Assembly (NCBI GenBank): GCA_035765045.1
Contig: DASTYI010000034.1
Location: 1-64,000 of the forward strand
Source: Iamia sp035765045
GTDB taxonomy: Bacteria; Actinomycetota; Acidimicrobiia; Acidimicrobiales; Iamiaceae
DNA: 64,000 nt
Reading direction: 5' to 3'
Part shown: positions 32,940 through 41,205 of the stretch, one piece after another
Layout: each line of letters starts with the position of its first letter
Numbering within the stretch: position 1 is the stretch's first letter
The notes under the pieces: model-generated
Told to the model about the DNA's origin: nothing
What the model saw: the letters and a program-made list of their open reading frames with translations, nothing else
Database searches by the model: none
Made by a program: the position numbers and the translations under genes

Positions 32940-35039
32940 CTAAGCCAGTACCAGGTCGAGAGCGGCTGAAGGCAAAGGGATGACCTCGGCCCGTCGAAGC
33001 CGTTCGAGGATCTGTTCGTTGACCGGGCGACGAAGCCACTCGTTCTCCATCTCGAGGCGTCGCAGACTCACAGGTAGGCGTCTCTGGAACTCGCTCATCT
33101 CCGTCTCGTCGAGATCGATCGCCGCGAGGCCCGGGGCGAGGCTGGCGCAGTCGGGGATCGCAGACGTATCGAGTGGATCGTCGACTACGAGCGTGAAGTC
33201 GCCGCACCGACGGGGGTCAGAGCCGGCCCAGGTTGCGACCAGCTGGTTCAGGAGCGTGCCGCCGAAGGTCAGGTAGGTGTGGCCTCGATCGGAGGCCCGC
33301 GATGGCAGCACGTCGTCCTGGGCGAGGGGACGCAGGCTCGCCAACCGAGTCCGGAGGCCGTCAGCCCGCCCGCTCGGGTACACCTCGGCGCCGACATCGC
33401 CGGCGGCGAGCAGTACGCGGATCTGCTCGATGAGCGCAGCGTCGAGCGGGGCGCCCCGGCGGCCGAACTTCAGCTCGACGTCGGGACGACGAGTAGTGGA
33501 GCGGACCCGAATCGTGCCCGCCACGAATCCTTCGACCTCCCAACGTCTCCCGGAGAAGGCGAACACCCTCCCCTCCTGCAATCGCAGCAGGTTCGTCGCA
33601 GGCACATGGCCGAGGGTGGCATTTCCATGGACCAGTTCGATCTCACGCGAGCTGAGCGGCATGTTCGACCAGATCTGAAGGAGGCTGCGCAGCTCCCAGA
33701 GCCCTTCGGCGGCCCCGTACCGGCGATGCACCGGGTGGCGCTTGAGGACCTCACCTGCGACCAGCTCCTCCAGGATCTCCTCGACGACATCTGCGTGGAG
33801 GTGAGGCCAGGGTTCGGTGATCTCGAGGAAGTGGTTGATGCCGGTGAAGGCGCCGCCCGCTCCGTCGACGGCGGACACGAACTGCTGCGCCGCGGCGCCG
33901 TAGAGATCGAACGGGAGGGCCCAGTCCAGGGCCCCGGAGTCGATCTGCTGCAGTAGAGCCTGGAAGGTCACCAGATGCCGGAGCCCGAGCACATCATCGG
34001 GCCGAGGGGCGGGCACGACGCAGAGAGCCTGCACCGTCTGGCTTCGCCGGTTGCCACGGCCGCACCGCTGCAGGAACGACTGCCAGTCCGCAGGAGCGCC
34101 GTAGAGCACGACAAGGGTGACGTCGCCGATGTCGATGCCCAGTTCGAGGGTCGAGGTCGCCACGCACACGGCACGGTCCGACCTCTCGAACTCGTGCTCG
34201 ACGCGCTCGCGCGCCTCCTTGGTGAGCGACGAGTGATGGGAGAACACAGCCTCGCCGAAGCCGGCGCCGTCCCGGATCGCGTCAGCGAGGACGTCGCACT
34301 CCCGTCGGCTGTTGACGAAGACCAACACCTTCTCCGTCTCACCGCCGAGTCGCGCGAGGCGCTCGGCGAGCTCGGCGTGGGTGACGTCGATGCGAATCCG
34401 TCGTATGAGGGTGCGGGGCGGATCGGCGTCGTCGATCACCTCGGGGTCGGTTCCGGGGCGGAAGAAGTGCCAGACGGCGAGTGGATCGGCGACCGTCGCC
34501 GACAATCCGACGGTCTGGAGCCGGCGCTCGACGAGCAGCTCCAAGCGATGGAGCGCGATGCCGAGCTGGAGCCCGCGCTGGGTGTTGGCGAGGAGGTGGA
34601 TCTCGTCGAGCACGATGGCGCGGGCCCCTAGGAGTCGCGGCTCGCGAACGCTTGTCATCACGTCCAGCGACTCGGGCGTGGTGATGAGGACACCTGGGCA
34701 CGATGCGCGGGCGAGGTCCTTGCGTTCTCCGTGCCGGACTCCGACGTCCAGCCCGAGGTTCTCGTAGACGGGCTCGAGTCGGCGTGCGAGGTCGTTGGCG
34801 AGTGCGCGGGTGGGCGAGATGTAGAGGATGACGACGGTCTCGCCCGCATCCAGGTCGTCGAGGTATCGCTCCGTAAGCGGCGCAGCGGCAGCCTCGGTCT
34901 TCCCCGAACCCGTTCCGGCTCGGATGAGCACGTCCGTACCGGCCAGCACCGGCGCCATCGCCTGCTCCTGGACGGACTTCAGACGCCCCCCGAACTGACC
35001 GAAGAAGGCCCGACCCACGCGGATGCCGAGGGCACTCAT
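32940..35039 (-). CDS. Lhr/BrxHI-like superfamily 2 helicase
   Basis: 699-aa DExH helicase. Motifs in order: Walker A IRAGTGSGKTEAA near residue 40, motif Ia YISPTRALAND, motif II VLDEIHLLA near 148, motif III GLSATVADP, motif IV LVFVNSRRECD, motif V ATSTLELGIDIGDV and motif VI FLQRCGRGNRRSQ near 320. The remaining 370 residues hold a winged-helix/beta region like the C-terminus of Lhr-type helicases and of BrxHI from type 2 BREX. It begins within the end of the second BrxD-like ATPase gene (ATGA overlap), so it belongs to the same operon. Probably the DNA motor of a defence complex; no nuclease domain is visible. Confidence 0.78.
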   Translation of the reverse strand: MSALGIRVGRAFFGQFGGRLKSVQEQAMAPVLAGTDVLIRAGTGSGKTEAAAAPLTERYLDDLDAGETVVILYISPTRALANDLARRLEPVYENLGLDVGVRHGERKDLARASCPGVLITTPESLDVMTSVREPRLLGARAIVLDEIHLLANTQRGLQLGIALHRLELLVERRLQTVGLSATVADPLAVWHFFRPGTDPEVIDDADPPRTLIRRIRIDVTHAELAERLARLGGETEKVLVFVNSRRECDVLADAIRDGAGFGEAVFSHHSSLTKEARERVEHEFERSDRAVCVATSTLELGIDIGDVTLVVLYGAPADWQSFLQRCGRGNRRSQTVQALCVVPAPRPDDVLGLRHLVTFQALLQQIDSGALDWALPFDLYGAAAQQFVSAVDGAGGAFTGINHFLEITEPWPHLHADVVEEILEELVAGEVLKRHPVHRRYGAAEGLWELRSLLQIWSNMPLSSREIELVHGNATLGHVPATNLLRLQEGRVFAFSGRRWEVEGFVAGTIRVRSTTRRPDVELKFGRRGAPLDAALIEQIRVLLAAGDVGAEVYPSGRADGLRTRLASLRPLAQDDVLPSRASDRGHTYLTFGGTLLNQLVATWAGSDPRRCGDFTLVVDDPLDTSAIPDCASLAPGLAAIDLDETEMSEFQRRLPVSLRRLEMENEWLRRPVNEQILERLRRAEVIPLPSAALDLVLA

Positions 35040-36250
35040 TCGTCGATGCGCTCGTCCAACGCGACGACGATGCCCTGGATCGCCTGCCGGATCTGGTCAG
35101 CGCTCCTGCGACGGTAGAGCCTCTCGACGAGAGCCTCGAGCTCGCGGTCGGTGTACCGGCCCTGAGCCTCCCACTCGTAGGCGCAGCCGTGGGTGGTCCG
35201 GATCGACTCGGCCAGGCCCACGAGGTCCCGCTTGCGGATCGGTGATACCTCGAATCGAGCGAGGTCGTTGAACCGCTCCACGGGGAACTCGTAGAGCATC
35301 TTGGAGTAGATGCGGTCGCGACACTTCTCGGCGAAGTCGGGCGTGACTGCAAAGTAGCTCATCCCACCGAACCTCTCGCCCGAGAACAGGCGGAAGAGGT
35401 TGACGAACGCGTCCTGCTCGAGGCCGATGTTGTTCATGTTCTGGATCACGTCCTCGAACTCATCGAAGAGCAGGACGAGGCCGCGGCGTCCGCAGAGCCG
35501 GGAGAGCACGTCGAGATCCGACAACACCGACCACGCCTGTGCGTGACCGTGCTTGCGGAAGTGGAACACACCCTCACTGAACATGGTGCGATCCGGCCGC
35601 GGATCGCGCACCGCTGGTCGGAGGCCGGCGACGAGTTGGCGGTACATCTCGCCTGGGGTGCTCTCATAGCTCCACGGCGAGGACAGCCAGTCCTTGACCA
35701 GGTCGCGAGTGGCATCGGTCGAGGCGTGGATCCACGCCCGGAGGGCGACCCACAGGCCCGGCGACTTCAGCTCGTCGGACATGTCCCACCGCCCCCCGGC
35801 GGAGATGCGTTCGTGCACGTCTCGCTGCCGTGCGTTCAGGAGGGTGGGGTCGCATGCTGCGAACGCGTCGAACAGCGTCCACGCTCCCTTGCCGCTGCTG
35901 TGGTCCACCTCGAGCTCGCGCATGACGGCGGCGGCGACCTGGTCCATCCGGTTGAAGCGGACGTTCGACCTCGAGTCGACCGTGACCAGCGCGACCGCAA
36001 ACCCCTCGTCGAGGGCGAGCTCGCGGATCAGGCGGAGCAAGTGCGTCTTGCCGGCGCCGTAGTTCGCCTGGACGAGCAACGCCTCGCCGCGATGCTCGTT
36101 GGGCCGGCGAAGAGTCTCCTCCAGACGCTGGATCTCACTGGCGCGACCGACCGTGAAGCGGCGTAGGTGTCCGACTGGCGGGATGCCGGTGCGCAACGAC
36201 TCGATCGCCTTTTCGGCCTCTGAGCGAGACATCCCCTCCCCCCGTCCCAT
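35036..36250 (-). CDS. BrxD-like ATPase (DUF2791), second paralogue
   Basis: 404-aa P-loop ATPase. After a short helical lead (EAEKAIESLRTGIPP) come Walker A VQANYGAGKTHLLRLI (about residues 60-75) and Walker B GLVLLFDEFEDVI near residue 262, with an AAA-like C-terminal helical part ending RRSADQIRQAIQGIV. The family is DUF2791, whose best-known member is BrxD of BREX systems. Start ATG 36250 overlaps the previous stop by 1 bp (TGATG); ATG 36232 is possible. It is clearly a paralogue of the gene before it (shared EA..IxxLRxGxPP opening and P-loop at the same position), so the two may form a hetero-ring or act in sequence. Role otherwise unknown. Confidence 0.75.
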   Translation of the reverse strand: MGRGEGMSRSEAEKAIESLRTGIPPVGHLRRFTVGRASEIQRLEETLRRPNEHRGEALLVQANYGAGKTHLLRLIRELALDEGFAVALVTVDSRSNVRFNRMDQVAAAVMRELEVDHSSGKGAWTLFDAFAACDPTLLNARQRDVHERISAGGRWDMSDELKSPGLWVALRAWIHASTDATRDLVKDWLSSPWSYESTPGEMYRQLVAGLRPAVRDPRPDRTMFSEGVFHFRKHGHAQAWSVLSDLDVLSRLCGRRGLVLLFDEFEDVIQNMNNIGLEQDAFVNLFRLFSGERFGGMSYFAVTPDFAEKCRDRIYSKMLYEFPVERFNDLARFEVSPIRKRDLVGLAESIRTTHGCAYEWEAQGRYTDRELEALVERLYRRRSADQIRQAIQGIVVALDERIDE

Positions 36251-37521
36251 CAGTCGTCGCCCATCCGTTCCAGCGCGCTGAGCGTCTCGCGGTAGGAGGC
36301 TTCGGGCTCGAGCAGCTCCACCCCCTCGAGACTGTTGTCGAGCAACTTGGTGGTCTCCTTGATGACGACGCGCCACCGGCTCGTCGCGTGGTATGGGCCG
36401 TGCTCCTCGGCGATGGTCCGGATGCGGCGACGCAGCTCAGCGACCGGGAGCAGGGCATCGCGCTCCTCCGGGTAGGCGATCTCGTACAGCTCTCGGATCT
36501 TCTCGGCAGCGTCCTCGTACACGACGGGCTCGTTCGCGTGAGCGTCGAGGTTCCAGACCTTGTCCAGTGCCTTAGGTCGGTGGTCCGGCACGTTGCCGAT
36601 GCGCGCTGCGAGGGCTCCGTAGATCACCACGCCCGTCTTGGGATCGGTGAAGAACTCGGGGACCGCGGCATAGATCAAGAAGAGCCCTGGCACTTCCCCT
36701 GTTTCGTTGAGTAGATGGAGGAGGTTGTTGTGGGCTTGCTTGAGGCTTGACCGCGACATCGTGGAATGCGTCATTTCTGACTCGTCGAACAGCACGAGCA
36801 GGCCCTTGTAGCCGAGCAGCTGTATCAGCGCAGTGAGGGAGGTGAGGATGGTCCGGGCGTTCTCCTTGCCCACGACCTTCTGGACGCCGAATTCCTTGCG
36901 CATCGTGGGCCGGTGAGCCTCGCCGGCGAACCACTGCAGAAGGAGGCCCCGACGCTCCTCGAGAACAACCTCGTCGACGCTCTCGCCTGTGAAGGTGTCC
37001 CAGTAGGCCCGCACCACGCGCTTGACGTCGATGTCGATCGATGCGTCGGCAAAGAGGCGTTCGCTCATCCGCTGCGCAGCAGACGGGAGATCGCCACCCT
37101 CACCTGCCTCACGCTCGAGCACCGCCCGCAGGACGTCACCGAAGGGTGCGCTCGACGGGGAGCTCGTCGAGGGGGCGGGCGGCGCGATGTTCCGGATGAT
37201 CGAGAACAGCACGAGCTCGAACCTGTTGAATGGCGTCTCCTGCGCACTGAGCTCGACGCTCGACACCAGCCATCGCTCGTCGAACGCAACCTCGGTAAGG
37301 AGGCGAAAGAAGTGGGTCTTGCCCGATCCCCACGAGCCGTGGACGAAGCGAACCTTGCCGGCAACCGGCTCGGGAGCCAGATGTCGCCGACGGACGACCC
37401 CGAGGAACTCATCCATCCCCGACGAGTAGGCGCTCGCCGAGTGCTGCGGTGGGGTTCCTCCACGCAGCTGCTCGATGATCGTGTCCGCCTCCCGGCGGCT
37501 GACCGTTGCTGATGACGTCAT
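36250..37521 (-). CDS. BrxD-like ATPase (DUF2791), first paralogue
   Basis: 423-aa P-loop ATPase. It starts with a helix (EADTIIEQLRGGTPP) and has Walker A RFVHGSWGSGKTHFFRLL at about residues 58-75, a DUF2791-type follow-up SSVELSAQETPFNRFELVLF, and Walker B GLLVLFDESEMTHS near residue 245. Length and layout match BrxD-like ATPases. The ATGA overlap with the gene upstream and the TGATG overlap with the second ATPase gene show tight translational coupling in a four-gene set. In BREX type 2, BrxD partners with BrxHI; here the same pair exists twice-plus-one without PglX, PglZ or BrxC. Confidence 0.75.
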   Translation of the reverse strand: MTSSATVSRREADTIIEQLRGGTPPQHSASAYSSGMDEFLGVVRRRHLAPEPVAGKVRFVHGSWGSGKTHFFRLLTEVAFDERWLVSSVELSAQETPFNRFELVLFSIIRNIAPPAPSTSSPSSAPFGDVLRAVLEREAGEGGDLPSAAQRMSERLFADASIDIDVKRVVRAYWDTFTGESVDEVVLEERRGLLLQWFAGEAHRPTMRKEFGVQKVVGKENARTILTSLTALIQLLGYKGLLVLFDESEMTHSTMSRSSLKQAHNNLLHLLNETGEVPGLFLIYAAVPEFFTDPKTGVVIYGALAARIGNVPDHRPKALDKVWNLDAHANEPVVYEDAAEKIRELYEIAYPEERDALLPVAELRRRIRTIAEEHGPYHATSRWRVVIKETTKLLDNSLEGVELLEPEASYRETLSALERMGDD

Positions 37522-38414
37522 GACGCTCCCCCCTCGTCGAAGGTGATGTAGCCGAAGTAGCCGCTCTGCTCAAGCCCCGGTAGCAGCAGCCCCTCGGCAT
37601 CGTTCTTGGTGTGGTCCAAGTGCAGGTGTTCCGCCTCGGCTACGGCCCCTGGACCAGAGGTGACGAGACGGGCGAGATCGACCGCGAACTCGTCGACGCT
37701 GAAGTCCTTGTCTCGCTTGCGCAGCTCGTTCACCAGGGATGGCATGGACACTCGCGTCGCCTCGGGGCGGGCGAGCGACTTCCACGCGTCGTGCAGTCGG
37801 CGAGCCAACGCTGGGAGATCGGTTGGTCGGTCGAAGCATCGGCGCCATGCCGCGGCGATGTTGTCGGCGAGGAGGTCGGCGTCGACGGCGACCTTCTCCT
37901 TCTTGCCGCCGCGGGTTTGCACCGTCGCCTGGCGCGTCTTGCGATCGATCGTCGCCACGAGAAACGACCTCTCGACCGTGAACTTGGGGCTCCGCGAGGA
38001 GGCATCGAGGGAGACGCCCCGCGTGTCGAGCTCGGCGGGGAGCCTGCGTGGCAGGTCGCTGATGACCTCGTCGACCTTCGGATGAAGTGCCGCGCGCAGC
38101 TCCTCGACGCGCTCGTCAACAGCAGGGTGGTGCTCGCGTAGGTAGGCACGAGCGTCCTTCGCCCGGTCAATGGTGAACAAGGCGGCACCCGGGTGTCCTG
38201 CGTCGAGTCCCTCGGTCACGCCACTGACAAGAGCCACGACCGCCCGCAGGTGCTTCTGTTCGCGCTGGAGACCCTTGATCTGCTGTTGGCGCTCTTCGAT
38301 GCCCTTGTCGGCTCGACGCCCCACCGAAAGCAGGTAGGACGCGACATCGGACACGGCTGGGTCCGGGCCTTCCGGGGCGACGTCCCGCGCTCCTTCGCGC
38401 CGTTCATCTGTCAT
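37518..38414 (-). CDS. unknown protein of BrxD/BrxHI-like operon
   Basis: 298-aa protein I do not recognise. Residues about 25-65 are strongly helical and charged (KGIEERQQQIKGLQREQKHLR), probably a coiled coil. Residues about 85-130 are also helical (HPAVDERVEELRAAL). The middle (about 140-175) looks like beta strands, with FTVERSFLVATIDRKTRQAT and a basic GGKKEKV loop. The C-terminus is FGYITFDEGG. No membrane segment, signal peptide, zinc cluster or catalytic motif is evident. It is the first gene of the operon, coupled by ATGA to the first BrxD-like ATPase, so it may be the recognition or adaptor subunit of that system. Confidence 0.6.
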   Translation of the reverse strand: MTDERREGARDVAPEGPDPAVSDVASYLLSVGRRADKGIEERQQQIKGLQREQKHLRAVVALVSGVTEGLDAGHPGAALFTIDRAKDARAYLREHHPAVDERVEELRAALHPKVDEVISDLPRRLPAELDTRGVSLDASSRSPKFTVERSFLVATIDRKTRQATVQTRGGKKEKVAVDADLLADNIAAAWRRCFDRPTDLPALARRLHDAWKSLARPEATRVSMPSLVNELRKRDKDFSVDEFAVDLARLVTSGPGAVAEAEHLHLDHTKNDAEGLLLPGLEQSGYFGYITFDEGGAS

Positions 38415-38544
38415 GGACGTCGTCTCCTCGGCTGGTGCACACGGGCACGGTACCGAGGCACCGCGGAGAGCTCGGCGAGGGCACCCGGTTCAAGTCGCCG
38501 AGCACACGGAGGGGAGCCATATCCGACTCCTGGAGATGAGCCAG

Positions 38545-40416
38545 TCATCCGGCGGCAACTGAGAGCAGGGCCTCCGGCGCTGGCCAGCGCCGGCAGGCGG
38601 CAGCGGCGAGGACGCGAGCCCTTGCGTCGATTCGATCCTCGCTCCAGTCGGGGCTGGTGGCGATGTCGTAGTTGATGACGAGCGACTTCTGCTTGGCGAA
38701 TTCCGGCTGCTTCATTGACCAACCGAGGTTCGACACCTCGCGGTTGAACGTGCCGGTCACCAGGGTGAGGTTCCCGATGCGGTCCACGATCCGACGCCGT
38801 TCTTGGGCGAGCCCCGCCCACAGGGGGTCGTCGTCGTTCTGCTCCAGCGCGCCGCCATCGTGGGAGATGGGCCAGTGCTTCTCCCAAGATCCTGGCATGA
38901 CGTGCTCGATCTGGAGCGAGTCGTAGTCGATCCTGGCCGGGGGCTCATGGGGATTCTCGTCTCGCACGAGCTGATCGATCGCGCCGAGCAGCAGCCTGAT
39001 GCGGAACTGCGGGATCCCGTCGTAGAACTTGCGGGTGAGGAAGGCCTCCTCGACATCGTCGTCAGAGGGCCATTGCAGCACGCCTGCCTGCAAGCCGGCG
39101 ACGACGGCGTCGGCGATGTCGGAGCCCTCCTGGGCGGCGACCTTCGCCTCGCGCAGCACACGGGTTAGATGCGTCCCGTATCCGCGGGTCTGCCAACCCA
39201 CGAACGCACGCCGGAGCGCCCACGACTCGATCGCTCGGACCGCTCGAAGGTGCTGATCCGGGGTCAACCCATTGGCCGTCATCGTTCGCAACCAGACCAG
39301 CAGCGGCATCGCCGTGGTGATGTCGAGGGCTCGGATCCGCTCGTAGGCGGCGACGATCAGCCCATCCTCGGCGCTCGGAGGGTCGTAGACCTCTTTGTAG
39401 GCGGTCGCAAAGGTGCTCAGGTCCTTCAGCACATCCTCGGTCGGCGGCCCGTCATGGAGGTACTCGCGAGCCTCGCGGTAGAGGTGGGCAACGCTCGCCT
39501 CCGATCCCGTTGCCGCCGTCAGCCACACCGACAACAGGACGTCACGACGTCCTCGCTGAGCGTGACCACGTCCGACGGTCTCCTTCCACCATGGGTCGTC
39601 GAACTGGGCCCAGTGCTCGTCGTACAGCTTCTCGACGTCGTCCTCGCACAGCTCACCCCGCAGGAACAGGAGGTTCTTGACCAAGTCGATCGCCGAGAGC
39701 GGGGTCTGGCGCCCGTTGAGCACTTCGAAGATCACCTGAGCATCGTCATTCTCATCGAGGTCGATGACGACGAGCTTGAACAGGCTGGAGAGGGCGTCGG
39801 CGAGGGCGACCAAGCGGGAGCGATCCACAGCGCCGCCTTCGACCACCGCGTAGTCGCGCGCACTCGCAGCGAAGAACCGCCTGGCCTTTAGATACAGGTG
39901 GTCACCCGATCCCCCGTCGGCCGGCACATCGTCCCCCATTGCGATCGGCCAGAGCTTCCGATCAAGCCGACGGGGCCAGAGCTTGTAGATCTCCTCCGGA
40001 CTCTCAACGACGTCGTCGGGGTTGAAGAGCATCCGCCGAACGGACTTGGTCCGCTCCGAGCCGGCTTCCGTGAGCGCGTCGACCAGGCCGCGGATCATCA
40101 ACTGCACCGTCGTCAGGCGCTGCTGGCCATCGATCACCGAGCGAAGCGCGACCCCGCCCGTCGCGAACGGCAGGCTGGCGCACACGACCGCACCCAGGAA
40201 GTGCGGCGAAACGTGTTGTTCCTTCGCCTTGAGCGTTGAGCCGTCGAGACCGCTCTCGCGCACCGCGAGCAAGCGGTCTGCCGTGGTCTCGAGGTCCTCG
40301 AAGAGCAAGCGCCACTGCCCCTCCTCGGTCCACTCGTAGTCGCGCTGGAACGTCGGGATGAGATAGCGCCGCTCTGGCTTGAGGATCTCCTGCAGCGGAT
40401 AGGTCTTTGCGTCCAC
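38545..40416 (-). CDS. GmrSD-like type IV restriction enzyme (DUF262-DUF1524)
   Basis: 623-aa protein joining both GmrSD parts in one chain. The N-terminal DUF262 (GmrS-like, ParB-related NTPase) region shows YLIPTFQRDYEWTEEG near residues 18-33 and the signature SVIDGQQRLTTVQL near 92-105. The C-terminal DUF1524 (GmrD-like His-Me/HNH nuclease) region shows LQIEHVMPGSWEKHW near residue 505 and GNLTLVTGTFNREVSN near 560, giving the catalytic His and Asn. Such enzymes cut phage DNA with glucosylated or otherwise modified cytosines. It is separated from both neighbouring defence operons by gaps of 78 and 130 bp, so probably has its own transcript. Confidence 0.83.
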   Translation of the reverse strand: MDAKTYPLQEILKPERRYLIPTFQRDYEWTEEGQWRLLFEDLETTADRLLAVRESGLDGSTLKAKEQHVSPHFLGAVVCASLPFATGGVALRSVIDGQQRLTTVQLMIRGLVDALTEAGSERTKSVRRMLFNPDDVVESPEEIYKLWPRRLDRKLWPIAMGDDVPADGGSGDHLYLKARRFFAASARDYAVVEGGAVDRSRLVALADALSSLFKLVVIDLDENDDAQVIFEVLNGRQTPLSAIDLVKNLLFLRGELCEDDVEKLYDEHWAQFDDPWWKETVGRGHAQRGRRDVLLSVWLTAATGSEASVAHLYREAREYLHDGPPTEDVLKDLSTFATAYKEVYDPPSAEDGLIVAAYERIRALDITTAMPLLVWLRTMTANGLTPDQHLRAVRAIESWALRRAFVGWQTRGYGTHLTRVLREAKVAAQEGSDIADAVVAGLQAGVLQWPSDDDVEEAFLTRKFYDGIPQFRIRLLLGAIDQLVRDENPHEPPARIDYDSLQIEHVMPGSWEKHWPISHDGGALEQNDDDPLWAGLAQERRRIVDRIGNLTLVTGTFNREVSNLGWSMKQPEFAKQKSLVINYDIATSPDWSEDRIDARARVLAAAACRRWPAPEALLSVAAG

Positions 40417-40494
40417 GAATCTCCCTTCGCTAGTGGACTGCCGAGAGGTGCCCGGCGTGCGGACGCAAGCTGGCTCTCCGGCTTAGGAAGTCGA

Positions 40495-41205
40495 TCATGG
40501 AGGCACCGCCTGGTAGAGGGTGCCGTGTTTGGTCGCCATCGTCTTCTCGATGGAGGAGGCGAGGACGTCGTCGTGGACGCGCAGGCCGAGCTCGATGTTC
40601 CGGTTCTCGGCGCTCCAGGAGAAGTTGGCGCTGGTGAGCAGCACGAGGGTGTGGTCGATGATCACGAACTTGGCGTGGCTGGTCACGGGCTGGCCGTTCG
40701 CCATGGTCGCCGAGCGGAACACGGCCGCCTTCGGCAGCTGGGCCTTGACGGCCACGGCGTCGGCAACGCCGGCGTCGACATAGACGGTGACCGAAACACC
40801 GGGGGTGTCCGAAGCCTCCCGCAGCACCGTCCACATGTGCGACGTGGTGTTGAAGTTGTAGGTCGCGCACGTGACCGACTGACGGGCACCTTGGACCAGG
40901 TCCCTGAACTCGCTGGTCAGGTAGCCGGTGCCGGCCTGGTTGTCGGGCATGGTCCAGACCGGCGTGACCTGGTGGTCGATCGACTTGGCCCCGGCGATGG
41001 CCCGCAGGATCAGCACGGCCCGCTCGGGCTCGTCGTGACCGAGCCCGGCGTCGGCGAGCAGCGTCTTCGCCCGGTCCCGGCGGGCCGGGCTGACCTCCTT
41101 CAGCGCCTGGGTCGTGCGCAGGCCGGCGCCGAGGAGGGCGGCCATCGACGAGGCCTCGACGCCGGTGAGGTAGGCGCCGAGCTCGTGGCAGGGGTCAGAC
41201 GGCAT
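40495..41205 (-). CDS. drmC: DISARM PLD-domain protein DrmC
   Basis: 236-aa phospholipase D-fold protein. A single HKD motif is visible: TSHAKFVIIDHTLVLLTSAN, followed by FSWSAENRNIELGL (about residues 170-205), typical of PLD nucleases, which pair two HKD motifs by dimerising. The N-terminal 60 residues are helical. Last gene of the class 1 DISARM operon. Start ATG 41205 lies 11 bp inside the end of drmB. In published DISARM work DrmC is the least essential core component. Its identity rests on domain type plus invariable position after drmA-drmB. Confidence 0.82.
   Translation of the reverse strand: MPSDPCHELGAYLTGVEASSMAALLGAGLRTTQALKEVSPARRDRAKTLLADAGLGHDEPERAVLILRAIAGAKSIDHQVTPVWTMPDNQAGTGYLTSEFRDLVQGARQSVTCATYNFNTTSHMWTVLREASDTPGVSVTVYVDAGVADAVAVKAQLPKAAVFRSATMANGQPVTSHAKFVIIDHTLVLLTSANFSWSAENRNIELGLRVHDDVLASSIEKTMATKHGTLYQAVPP

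Noticed and set aside
32940..38414. A complete BREX system.
   Set aside because: No PglX methylase, PglZ phosphatase, BrxC or PglW is present in the window; only BrxD-like and BrxHI-like proteins occur.
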